Below are positions 7,011 to 14,369 of a DNA stretch of 18,111 nt, piece by piece. A program made the translations under genes and the position numbers. The number at the start of each line of letters is the position of its first letter. Position 1 is the first letter of the stretch. Origin of the DNA: Eggerthella sp. CAG:298 (GTDB taxonomy: Bacteria > Actinomycetota > Coriobacteriia > Coriobacteriales > Eggerthellaceae); contig FR895139.1 in assembly GCA_000435675.1 (NCBI GenBank), positions 54,282 through 72,392 on the forward strand. The letters are read 5' to 3'. The notes under the pieces were generated by a model that saw only the letters and a program-made list of their open reading frames with translations, had not been told where the DNA came from and searched no databases.

Positions 7011-8058
7011 CAAGCTCTTCCCGTAAAGATCGGATGAGGATACACAGACGTTCGACTTCTGCTTCGGCATCTTCAGGAAAGCAGGTCTCGATGACATCGG
7101 TAGGGACTTCGATGAGCGCGTCTGCAAGTGATTTGTGATAAGTAAGCCCCGCAGCAGCCTTGTGACCGCCGCCCCCAAAATCGCTTGCGATCTGGGCCAC
7201 ATCGGTCTCATCCTTCGCACGCAGGCTTCCGCGAATCTCGCCGTTGCCGTTCTCCTTCAAGATGAGCGCAACACGCACCCCAGCGATACCGCGCAAGATA
7301 TCGATAAGGATCTCAGCATCGTCGCGAATGGCGCCCTGCTCTTCGAAATCCGCATCCTTCAGATAGGAGCATACGAATGCACCGCCGCAGAAGAACATCA
7401 TGCGCGAGAGCATGAGCTGCTCAAGACGAAGCGAAGGAAGGGAGCGACTTTGGAAGAACTCTCGCGCGATAAGGTTCGGCTCCGCACCGGCTTCAACGGT
7501 CTCAGCTGCATGGATGAAGCACGTAGGATTCACGTTCTGGTAAGAGAATCGTCCCGTGTCGGTCATGATACCCGTGAGCGCGCAGAGCGCCTGATCCTTG
7601 CCCGTAGCGTTAAGGAGCTTCAAAAGCTCCCAGGCAAGATCGCTCGCTGAAGCGGAAGCGGGATCGACATAGTTGAGTTCGGCCATCGAAGTTTCCGAGG
7701 CATGATGATCGATCGTAATATGATGCTTGGCGCGATCATGCACCGCTGCCGCGTCTTTCAAGCGCTCCACATTGGGAACATCGATGGCGATGAACACCTC
7801 GACTTCATCGGTGAAGTCTTTCGCAGGCACGAGGTTTTCCAACCCGGGAAGAAAGCCGAGCTTCTCTTCGACCGGATCCTCCGTTGCCAAAAGACCGGTT
7901 ACCTGCTTCCCGAGCGCACGCAATCCGTGCTCAAGAGCGAGTCCCGCTCCCAAACAATCGCCATCTGGGTTCACATGCCCGCAGATCGCGAAGGTATCAT
8001 GCGCTTCTATAAAGCGTGCGATCTCCTCGAGCGTGGTATTCGACTGCGGCGTGAGCAC
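7003..8058 (-). CDS. nrnA: DHH-family phosphoesterase, NrnA-type oligoribonuclease / pAp phosphatase
   Basis: This family degrades 2-5 nt RNAs and often dephosphorylates 3'-phosphoadenosine 5'-phosphate. The 351-residue protein has the DHH N-domain metal motifs GHVNPDGDCLGAG (27-39; H28, D32, D34), a central Asp in FIAIDVPN (D93) and the name-giving IDHHAS (116-121; D117, H118, H119). A fourth metal-site Asp is in GIMTDTGRFSY. The DHHA1 C-domain carries the substrate-binding glycine loop FGGGGHKAAAG. The start is GTG at 8056-8058, three bases after the rbfA stop, with GAAGG 8 bases upstream inside rbfA. The position between rbfA and truB is the usual one in actinobacteria and firmicutes. Which substrate is physiological cannot be told from sequence. 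Confidence 0.92.
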   Translation of the reverse strand: MLTPQSNTTLEEIARFIEAHDTFAICGHVNPDGDCLGAGLALEHGLRALGKQVTGLLATEDPVEEKLGFLPGLENLVPAKDFTDEVEVFIAIDVPNVERLKDAAAVHDRAKHHITIDHHASETSMAELNYVDPASASASDLAWELLKLLNATGKDQALCALTGIMTDTGRFSYQNVNPTCFIHAAETVEAGAEPNLIAREFFQSRSLPSLRLEQLMLSRMMFFCGGAFVCSYLKDADFEEQGAIRDDAEILIDILRGIAGVRVALILKENGNGEIRGSLRAKDETDVAQIASDFGGGGHKAAAGLTYHKSLADALIEVPTDVIETCFPEDAEAEVERLCILIRSLREELDD

Positions 8059-8061
8059 GGC

Positions 8062-8439
8062 TTAGCCTTCCGCGGGATCTTCAGCACGAGCGCTCGCATT
8101 GCGGGCAGCATCAGCGCTGAGAGCTTCAGCGATGCGCTGCGCGTTATCCACGCTCTCATCCAGGTGAAAGCGCAGTTCAGGCGCAACACGCCAGGAAAGC
8201 TTCTTCGCCATGAGCGAACGGATGCGCCCTGCTGCCGCGTTGAAGGCCTGAGCTACTTCCGTGTAGCGCGAAGGTTCAGTCGAATAGTACACGTTAGCGA
8301 CCGAACGATCGTAGCTCACCTCAACACCCGTGATGGTGACCATATCCAGGCGCGGGTCGGATATCTCGAAGAGCAATATCTCGGAAATCACTTCGCGCGC
8401 CTGCTCGTTCACCCTTCTATTCGATGAAGACTGCTTCAT
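8062..8439 (-). CDS. rbfA: 30S ribosome-binding factor RbfA
   Basis: RbfA is a KH-like protein that binds immature 30S subunits and helps 16S rRNA 5'-end maturation. The 125 residues fit the family. Typical features are the basic N-terminus followed by RVNEQAREVISEILLFE, DPRLDMVTITGVEVSYD, and the strand ANVYYST. The end is RVAPELRFHLDESVDNAQRI, the usual LRFxxDxS stretch. The C-terminal 20 residues are Ala-rich and probably unstructured. The frame is open upstream into infB, but the ATG at 8437-8439 gives the family's N-terminus. It lies two bases after the infB stop and has only a weak ribosome site, so coupling to infB translation is likely. Confidence 0.94.
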   Translation of the reverse strand: MKQSSSNRRVNEQAREVISEILLFEISDPRLDMVTITGVEVSYDRSVANVYYSTEPSRYTEVAQAFNAAAGRIRSLMAKKLSWRVAPELRFHLDESVDNAQRIAEALSADAARNASARAEDPAEG

Positions 8440-8441
8440 GA

Positions 8442-11168
8442 TTATTCCGTTCTCTCGACCTCGACCACACGATAGCCTTCGATGTGATCGCCGATCTTGA
8501 TGTCCTGGTAGCCTGCGATACCGATACCGCATTCATAACCACGAGCAACGCTCTTGACATCGTCTTTGAAGCGACGCAAGCTTTCGATCTCGCCTTCGTA
8601 GACAACAGTGCCATCGCGCACGATACGCACGGAATCGTCGCGGCTGATCTCGCCTTCAACGATGTAGCAACCAGCAACAACGCCCACCTTGGGCACCTTG
8701 AAGGTCTCGCGCACTTCAGCGATGCCGGTGTCTTCTTCCACGATATCAGGCGAAAGCAGACCGACACGCGCAGCGTTGATGTCTTCGATCGCTTGATAGA
8801 TAACACGATACAGACGAATGTCGACCTTCTCGCGCGTAGCCACTTCGCGGGTCTTGCCCGTAGGGCGCACATTGAAGCCGATGATGATCGCATCAGATGC
8901 CGCAGCGAGCGTAACGTCAGTCTCGGTGATGCCGCCGACCGCCGCATGGATGATGTTGATCTTGACCTCAGACTGGTCCATCTTCTCGAACGCATCGCGC
9001 AGTGCTTCGATCGAGCCTGCCACGTCGGCCTTGACGACCAGGTTAAGGTCGGTGGTCTTGCCTTCTTCGATACGCGCAAACAGATCATCGAGGTTCATGT
9101 GCGAACGCGACTCCTGCTTAGCAAGACGCTCACGCAGCGCACGCTGCTCAGCCAAACGACGTGCATCGCGCTCGTCTTCGAACACGCGGAATTCGTCGCC
9201 TGCCGTGGGAACCGAGTTCAGGCCCAAGATCTCGACCGGGTCAGCGGGATGTGCTTCGTCAACATGCACGCCGCGCGGATTGATGAGCGCGCGTACCTTG
9301 CCATAGGAAGTTCCGGCAACCACCACGTCGCCCGTCTTGAGCGTACCGCGATCGACGAGCACCGTTGCAACCGAACCGCGGCCCTTGTCGAGGTTCGCTT
9401 CGATAACGAAGCCAGAAGCAGAAGCGTTCGGGTTCGCTTTCAGCTCGAGCACGTCTGCCTGCAGCAGGATGGTTTCGAGCAAGTCATCGATATGCAGGTT
9501 CTGACGAGCCGAAACATCCACGAACATATTCTGGCCACCCCACTCTTCGGGAATGATGCCATGTTCGGTGAGCTCTTGGCGCACACGCTCGGGCGTAGCA
9601 CCTGGCTTGTCGATCTTGTTGACCGCAACCACGATGGGCACGTTCGCCGCATTCGCGTGATTGATAGCCTCAACGGTCTGAGGCATAACGCCGTCGTCTG
9701 CCGCAACCACGAGCACGACCACGTCGGTAACTTTCGCACCGCGGGCACGCATAGCGGTAAATGCTTCGTGACCAGGGGTATCGATGAACGTGATCTGACG
9801 GCCGTCGATATTGACCACCGAAGCGCCAATGTGCTGGGTAATGCCGCCAGCTTCCTTATCGGCAACGCCCGTCGAGCGAATCGCGTCGAGCAGAGAGGTC
9901 TTGCCGTGGTCGACGTGACCCATGACAGTGACCACCGGCGGACGCGGCAGCAGGTCAGCTTCAGAGTCGTTGTAGACGACCGCGAATTCCTCTTCAGGAG
10001 AAACGACGCGCACTTTGCGCCCCAGGTCATCGGCGATAAGCTCGATAAGGTCATCACTCATGGTCTGGGTGAGCGTGAGTGCCTGACCCAGCATGAACAA
10101 GCGCTTGATGATGTCGTTAGGAGAGACTTCAAGCAGTTCAGCGAATTGAGCGACCGTGGAGCCTTGCGCAACCTCGACCACTGAATCGTCGAGCACGAGC
10201 GTTGGGTCGAGACCCTTCTCCAGTGCTTCGAGCTCAGCACGCTCACGTGCCTCCGCTTCGCGCTTTTCCTTGCGCTTCTTGCGCCTGCCCTGGCCTTCAT
10301 GGGAAGCAGCCTCAACAGCAGCACGTGCTTCAGCGAGCACCTTATCGCGCTGGAACTTCTCTGCCTGAACTGCCATCTGAGCATAGCGATCTTCGCCCTT
10401 GGTCTCCTGGACCTCAAGTTCGGGAACGGAAGGTTCGAAGCCCTTGCGCTTCTTGCCCTTCTCGCCACGACGCGAACCGCCCTGGTTCTGCTTTTCGTTC
10501 GCCTGGTTGTTCAAACGCTCACGTTCGTTATTGATCTGATCGAGCAGCGAGGAGAACGAGCTACCCGCACTTACGGGAGCTGCCTTCTTCTCGCTCTTCG
10601 ACGATTTAGAGGACTTGTTCATGCGAGACTGCAACGCCTCAGCGACCGCTTGCTTCTTGGCGACCTCAGCCGCGCGCGTTTCTGCTTCCGCTTTCATGCG
10701 CGCCTCGTGCGCTTCACGCTCTACGCGCTCGCGCTCGCGCTCGATCTGAGAAGCAAGGCTCTCGAATGGCGATGCAGGGGCTTTCTTGGCCGGCTGCGCG
10801 TCGCCATCTTCCTTCTTCGCACGACCAGCGAAGCCTTCCTTCTGCTGGCTTTCACGGCGAGCACGCTCGGCGTCGCGCTGTGCGCGCTCTTTCTCCACTG
10901 CCGCACGACGAGCCGCAGCTTCTTCGGCCTTCTTAGCCTCTTCTTTCGCTTGCTCTTCAGCCAGCTTCTTGGCTTCTTCTTCCTCAAGCTTACCTGCACG
11001 CTGCTTGATCTCGGGCTCAAGATTCTTGCGAATCTTCTCCACATAAGCATCCTGCAAAATGCTGGCGTGGCTCTTAGCGGGTATCTTCATATCCGCAAGG
11101 CGGGCCAAGAGTTCTTTACTGGTCATATCGAACTCTTTAGCCAATTCGTGTACACGCATACCAGCCAT
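8442..11168 (-). CDS. infB: Translation initiation factor IF-2
   Basis: IF-2 is the GTPase that places initiator fMet-tRNA on the 30S subunit and promotes subunit joining. The 908 residues suit a high-GC Gram-positive. The order is an IF2_N helix domain (MRVHELAKEFDMTSKELLARL, 4-24) and then a long charged Ala/Glu/Lys/Arg region (about 55-320) with coiled-coil character. A second IF2_N-like domain (about 322-385) precedes the GTPase. Its motifs are GHVDHGKT (417-424), GGITQH (441-446), DTPGHEAF (463-470), NKID (517-520) and a final DVSA. Domains II to IV follow. The linker contains a short motif twice, at about 133-153 and 203-223. The start ATG has GGAG 6 bases upstream. The gene lies 20 bases after ylxR and 2 before rbfA. 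Confidence 0.98.
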   Translation of the reverse strand: MAGMRVHELAKEFDMTSKELLARLADMKIPAKSHASILQDAYVEKIRKNLEPEIKQRAGKLEEEEAKKLAEEQAKEEAKKAEEAAARRAAVEKERAQRDAERARRESQQKEGFAGRAKKEDGDAQPAKKAPASPFESLASQIERERERVEREAHEARMKAEAETRAAEVAKKQAVAEALQSRMNKSSKSSKSEKKAAPVSAGSSFSSLLDQINNERERLNNQANEKQNQGGSRRGEKGKKRKGFEPSVPELEVQETKGEDRYAQMAVQAEKFQRDKVLAEARAAVEAASHEGQGRRKKRKEKREAEARERAELEALEKGLDPTLVLDDSVVEVAQGSTVAQFAELLEVSPNDIIKRLFMLGQALTLTQTMSDDLIELIADDLGRKVRVVSPEEEFAVVYNDSEADLLPRPPVVTVMGHVDHGKTSLLDAIRSTGVADKEAGGITQHIGASVVNIDGRQITFIDTPGHEAFTAMRARGAKVTDVVVLVVAADDGVMPQTVEAINHANAANVPIVVAVNKIDKPGATPERVRQELTEHGIIPEEWGGQNMFVDVSARQNLHIDDLLETILLQADVLELKANPNASASGFVIEANLDKGRGSVATVLVDRGTLKTGDVVVAGTSYGKVRALINPRGVHVDEAHPADPVEILGLNSVPTAGDEFRVFEDERDARRLAEQRALRERLAKQESRSHMNLDDLFARIEEGKTTDLNLVVKADVAGSIEALRDAFEKMDQSEVKINIIHAAVGGITETDVTLAAASDAIIIGFNVRPTGKTREVATREKVDIRLYRVIYQAIEDINAARVGLLSPDIVEEDTGIAEVRETFKVPKVGVVAGCYIVEGEISRDDSVRIVRDGTVVYEGEIESLRRFKDDVKSVARGYECGIGIAGYQDIKIGDHIEGYRVVEVERTE

Positions 11169-11188
11169 GTAGTCTCCTCGTCCGTTTC

Positions 11189-11458
11189 CTAGTCTAAAAC
11201 CGCGCTCATTACTTCTTGAGCGATTCGTTCGTTATCTTCTTCGTTCACCTTCATACGCAGCGCCTTGTCGAGCTTGTGCGTTTGAAGGGCTTTTTCAAGG
11301 CAAGCAAGGCTGCAAAGGTAGGCGCCTCTGCCATTCGCTTTGCCACTCGGGTCGTATTCGACCTGCCCATCAGGAGTGCGCACGATGCGGATGAGCTCGC
11401 CTTTTTGGCAAGCTTTCCGGCATTCGATGCAGGTGCGTTGTTTCGTGCGCTTCTCCAT
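11189..11458 (-). CDS. ylxR: YlxR/DUF448-family RNA-binding protein (RnpM-like)
   Basis: A small 89-residue protein found between nusA and infB in many Gram-positives. The B. subtilis member has been linked to RNase P regulation (RnpM), which I know from memory only. Family marks are RTCIECRKAC (8-17), LIRIVRTPDG (22-31), the signature GRGAYLC (43-49) and a final CLEKALQ. The paired CxxC and CxxxC (C10, C13, C49, C53) could bind a metal. The start is ATG with AAGGCAGGAAA just before it, 21 bases after the nusA stop. infB begins 20 bases downstream. Identity is secure from motif and position; the exact cellular role in this organism is not shown. Confidence 0.93.
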   Translation of the reverse strand: MEKRTKQRTCIECRKACQKGELIRIVRTPDGQVEYDPSGKANGRGAYLCSLACLEKALQTHKLDKALRMKVNEEDNERIAQEVMSAVLD

Positions 11459-11479
11459 TTTCCTGCCTTACCGTGCGCC

Positions 11480-12697
11480 TTAGTTGTTCTCGAGCTCCGC
11501 GTGAATGCCGCAGTACGAACAACCCGGACGCGCATGATTGCGGCAGCGTACGCCGTCGGGATCGACATAGGCGCACAAGCCATCATTGGTCTCTTCTTCG
11601 ACCTCTTCCACATCGATGAGGTCTTCGTCAGCCACGAGCGGTTCGCCCGCGAACGAAGACGACTTGATATCGATATGCCAACCGGTCAGGCGCGCCGCCA
11701 AACGCGCATTCTGGCCTTCCTTGCCGATAGCGAGCGAAAGCTGATCATCAGGCACGATGATGGTGGCGTAGTTGTTCTCTTCGTCGATGATCACGCGATT
11801 GACCTTAGCCGGTGAAAGCGCGTTCGACACGTAGACCGCCGGGTCTTCGTCCCACTGGATAACGTCCACGCGCTCGTTGCGCAGGCCTTCGACCACCATG
11901 CGCACGCGAGAGCCCTTAGGACCAACGCAGGCACCTACCGGATCGAGGTTCGGCTCGCGCGAAGCAACCGCGATCTTGGAACGCTCGCCCGGTTCGCGCG
12001 CGATCGACTTGATCTCCACCAGACCGTCGTAGATCTCGGGAACTTCGATCTCGAAGAGGCGACGGATAAGATCGGGGTGCGTACGGGAAACGACGATGGA
12101 AGGACGAGTGTGCTCGCCACGTGCCTTCGGGGTTTCCGCATTCGGGTCACGCACGTCGACGATGAGCAGCTTCAGACGCTGATTGTGACGATAGTGCTCG
12201 TTGCGCGGACGCTCATTGCGCTCGTTGGGGTTGCGCTTCAGATCGTAGTGCGGAAGCTCAGCTTCGACCCCTTCGCGAATCTTGATGATGGTGAACTCGG
12301 GCGTGCCCTGAAGCACGGTACCGGTGACCAGATCGCCCACGCGATCGGAGAACTCTTCGTAGATGGACTGACGGCCAGCCTCGCGCACGATGGAGCTGAT
12401 CACATTCTTCGCATTTTGAGCAGCGATGCGGCTCACGTCGTTAGGCGTAACATCACGCTCTTCGAATTCAGTATATTCGCCAGTTTCCTCGTCGGGCTCG
12501 CCCACGGGAACCATCTCGTACACGTAGATCTTGCCCGTCTGGCGATCGATCGTAACGCGTGCATCCCATTCAAGATCAAGGATGTTCTGATAGCTCTTTG
12601 CCAGAGATGCCTCAAGACGCTCGATCAAATAGAATTCGTCGATCTTTCGTTCATGGGCGAGCGCTTGCAAAGCGTCTATCAATTCTGAGGTTGCCAT
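11480..12697 (-). CDS. nusA: Transcription elongation/termination factor NusA with a Cys/His-rich C-terminal tail
   Basis: NusA binds RNA polymerase and nascent RNA and modulates pausing, termination and antitermination. The 405 residues contain the N-terminal polymerase-binding domain (1-115), an S1 domain (about 120-205), and KH1 and KH2 domains (about 205-345). KH1 has CVGPKGSRVR (257-266) and KH2 has AIGKEGQNARLAARLTGW (323-340). The S1 domain carries a basic, Asn/Arg-rich insert at about 155-173. The end is unusual: after an acidic linker the last 31 residues hold C375, C385, C393, C396 and H399, a pattern typical of a small zinc-binding fold. The upstream open frame inside rimP is not used: the ATG at 12695-12697 has AAGGG 6 bases before it and gives the normal N-terminus. 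The gene starts two bases after the rimP stop. Confidence 0.96.
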   Translation of the reverse strand: MATSELIDALQALAHERKIDEFYLIERLEASLAKSYQNILDLEWDARVTIDRQTGKIYVYEMVPVGEPDEETGEYTEFEERDVTPNDVSRIAAQNAKNVISSIVREAGRQSIYEEFSDRVGDLVTGTVLQGTPEFTIIKIREGVEAELPHYDLKRNPNERNERPRNEHYRHNQRLKLLIVDVRDPNAETPKARGEHTRPSIVVSRTHPDLIRRLFEIEVPEIYDGLVEIKSIAREPGERSKIAVASREPNLDPVGACVGPKGSRVRMVVEGLRNERVDVIQWDEDPAVYVSNALSPAKVNRVIIDEENNYATIIVPDDQLSLAIGKEGQNARLAARLTGWHIDIKSSSFAGEPLVADEDLIDVEEVEEETNDGLCAYVDPDGVRCRNHARPGCSYCGIHAELENN

Positions 12698-12699
12698 AC

Positions 12700-13179
12700 C
12701 TATCCCTTCTTCGCATTGAAATCTATCGTTGCAATGACATGTGCCTTCTTGATGAGCTGGAACGGAATCTCCGTGCGCGTGCCATCCACGTCGAGCACGA
12801 CGTTCTCCCCTTCCACACCAGCAAGCTGGCCGGTGTATTTCGCACGGGAGTTCACGGGCGCCGAAAGCACGAGCGCCACCTTCTCTCCCGCGAATCGCTG
12901 GAAGTGCTGCTTGGTACGCAGCGGACGGTCGATACCGGGCGAAGAGACCTCGAGCGTGTAAGCGCCTGGGAACGGATCGATCTCGTCCATAAGGGCATTG
13001 ATCCACTCTTGCGCGCTTGCCAGCTCGTCGAAGCCCACTCCCCCTTCGCAGTCGATATAGACCCTGATGGTAGGAGCTTTCTTCGAACCCACGATATCCA
13101 CCGTGACGATTTCGATCCCTTGCGCTTCTGCAGTAGGCGAAAGCGCATCGAGCAGCTGTTGTTCTTTGGCGCTTAACAC
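12700..13179 (-). CDS. rimP: Ribosome maturation factor RimP
   Basis: RimP is needed for efficient 30S subunit maturation. The 159 residues fit the family. Recognisable parts are IEIVTVDIVGSKKAPTIRVY near the N-terminus, the signature YTLEVSSPGIDRPLRTKQHF in the middle, and the C-terminal SH3-like part with GENVVLDVDG and IPFQLIKKAHV. The preferred start is GTG at 13177-13179; AGGAG lies 11 bases upstream, a slightly long gap. A longer reading from a GTG at 13225-13227 would begin inside a terminator-like hairpin and is less likely. A four-codon reading frame (ATG AAA CCG TGT TAA) overlaps this start and could couple translation. rimP is the first gene of the long operon ending at ribF. Confidence 0.93.
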   Translation of the reverse strand: MLSAKEQQLLDALSPTAEAQGIEIVTVDIVGSKKAPTIRVYIDCEGGVGFDELASAQEWINALMDEIDPFPGAYTLEVSSPGIDRPLRTKQHFQRFAGEKVALVLSAPVNSRAKYTGQLAGVEGENVVLDVDGTRTEIPFQLIKKAHVIATIDFNAKKG

Positions 13180-13200
13180 GGTTTCATCAACTCCTCCCAG

Positions 13201-13230
13201 AAACAAAAGAAGCGGGACAAAGCCCACTTC
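13201..13230 (-). terminator. Attenuator-like hairpin in the rimP-nusA operon leader
   Basis: On the minus strand, GAAGTGGGC and GTCCCGCTTC can form an 8-bp stem (one G-U pair) with a 6-base loop. It is followed directly by TTTTGTTT. This is the form of a Rho-independent terminator. It lies between the proposed promoter and the rimP ribosome site, so it would act as an attenuator if transcription starts upstream. A smaller hairpin, CGAA-TACT-TTCG (13241-13252), followed by six Ts lies just before it. Confidence 0.5.
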
Positions 13231-13269
13231 CTCAAAAAATCGAAAGTATTCGTACCAAGTACCTGGATA

Positions 13270-13298
13270 GTTATATCATATTTTTCCTGCACATACAA
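13270..13298 (-). promoter_or_regulatory. Promoter of the rimP-nusA-infB operon
   Basis: Minus-strand TTGTAT (13293-13298) and TATAAC (13270-13275) are separated by exactly 17 bases, a good match to a housekeeping sigma promoter. Transcription would begin near 13263, giving a leader of about 85 bases before the rimP GTG. The leader includes the terminator-like hairpins at 13201-13252. This is the best-formed promoter in the window. Confidence 0.55.
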
Positions 13299-13302
13299 AC
13301 GC

Positions 13303-13330
13303 CCTGCCACTTACCTGGATAAACGGCAGG
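13303..13330 (-). terminator. Candidate terminator after the leuA/zinc-ribbon unit
   Basis: CCTGCC (13325-13330, minus-strand reading) and GGCAGG (13303-13308) form a perfect 6-bp stem with a 16-base loop. The site begins three bases after the TAA of the upstream gene, which is followed at once by an in-frame TAG. The following GCGTTTGT is only weakly T-rich, so termination may be partial. It separates the leuA unit from the rimP operon. Confidence 0.35.
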
Positions 13331-13333
13331 CTA

Positions 13334-14353
13334 TTATTGCGGAAGTTCTACCTGAGAATAGAGCTCATCGAAATCAGCCATCGAAGAAGACTTACCACCC
13401 TTGATATCCTTTGAGAGCGGTGCCAATATTGCCTTCGCGTCCTTCTTCGGATCAGCCGAAGCCACGCTCACGTCCCAACATTCTTTGATCACATTCAGGC
13501 GTGTCAGAAGAAGCTCATAGAGCTTGTTGATCTTGGTGTAATTCGAGAATTGATCGTCATTCTCGTTCATGCCCAGCTCGTTCATCTCCTCGACAAGCTT
13601 TGCCTTTGAATCGGTGACGGAAGAAATGAGCTTATTGCATTCATCGGCGTACTGCTGGCGTTTTGCCTTATCGGACGCGAGGTGATAGTTGTTGAAATTG
13701 CTTACGACCGTGTTCACCTGACCACGATAGTTGCCAAGTGTTTGATAGTTCTCTTGGAGCGCTTTGACCGTATCCGATTGCTGGATCTCTTGCTGAGAAT
13801 CTTGCGTATCGACCGCTTCGTTGTTCACCTGCTCAACCTGGTCAGATGCGGTGATCTCTTCATGCTTGAGCATGCCAGCAGAATTAAGGAATGCCGCAAC
13901 GATAGCGATAGCCGCGAACACGATAACGAGCGCAAGGACCGCTTTGGTGCGCGCTGTGAGCCTCTTTTTCTTCTTTGGGGGTTGGATGAAGGTCTTCGCC
14001 TCATCGCTCGCAGAAGCAACGACCTTCCCATCATCCGAGACGATCTTTTGCATGGGCATGGTGATGAGCGGGTCTTCCGCATGCCCGATAACAGGAAGAT
14101 CGTTTTCCTTCTCTTTAGCGGCAGCCGTATCGATCTCTTCGGCAGGATCGATCACATTGCCCTCTTTATCGTGATAGACCCGTTCAGGAACCGGCGGAAG
14201 CTTGGTGGTTTCCGCCGGCCCAACAGTTTCAGCATAGGTGAGCTTCTCTTGCGCCTCGGCAATGCGCTTCTTCATCTCGTCAACGGACATACCGCATTGA
14301 GGGCATTCATTCTGCCCGTCCTCGATCTTTTGTCCGCATTCAAGACAATACAC
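13334..14353 (-). CDS. Zinc-ribbon, single-membrane-span protein of unknown function
   Basis: I do not recognise a named family. The 339 residues have three visible parts. An N-terminal zinc ribbon has two CxxC knuckles (C3, C6, C17, C20). An acidic, Pro-containing cytoplasmic linker runs to about residue 125. A KKKKR patch then leads into one membrane segment (about 137-156, ALVIVFAAIAIVAAF). The remaining 180 or so residues are polar, Gln/Asn/Lys-rich and probably helical, placed outside the membrane if the basic patch is cytoplasmic. There is no signal peptidase or lipobox site. The start is GTG at 14351-14353, with AAGGAG about 12 bases before it overlapping the leuA stop. It therefore looks co-transcribed with leuA (16-base gap), but nothing in it suggests leucine synthesis. 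A role in envelope sensing is a guess. Confidence 0.75.
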   Translation of the reverse strand: MYCLECGQKIEDGQNECPQCGMSVDEMKKRIAEAQEKLTYAETVGPAETTKLPPVPERVYHDKEGNVIDPAEEIDTAAAKEKENDLPVIGHAEDPLITMPMQKIVSDDGKVVASASDEAKTFIQPPKKKKRLTARTKAVLALVIVFAAIAIVAAFLNSAGMLKHEEITASDQVEQVNNEAVDTQDSQQEIQQSDTVKALQENYQTLGNYRGQVNTVVSNFNNYHLASDKAKRQQYADECNKLISSVTDSKAKLVEEMNELGMNENDDQFSNYTKINKLYELLLTRLNVIKECWDVSVASADPKKDAKAILAPLSKDIKGGKSSSMADFDELYSQVELPQ

Positions 14354-14369
14354 TGCGTGCGCTTGCTCC

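Noticed and set aside
8484..10184. Long open frame on the plus strand opposite infB (over 560 codons)
   Set aside because: It is antisense to a secure IF-2 gene. Its product is rich in His, Arg and Asp with no domain pattern, as expected for the shadow of a GC-rich gene.
12698..13006. N-terminal extension of nusA into rimP
   Set aside because: The extra 103 residues are out-of-frame rimP sequence; the internal ATG at 12697 has a good ribosome site and the standard NusA start.
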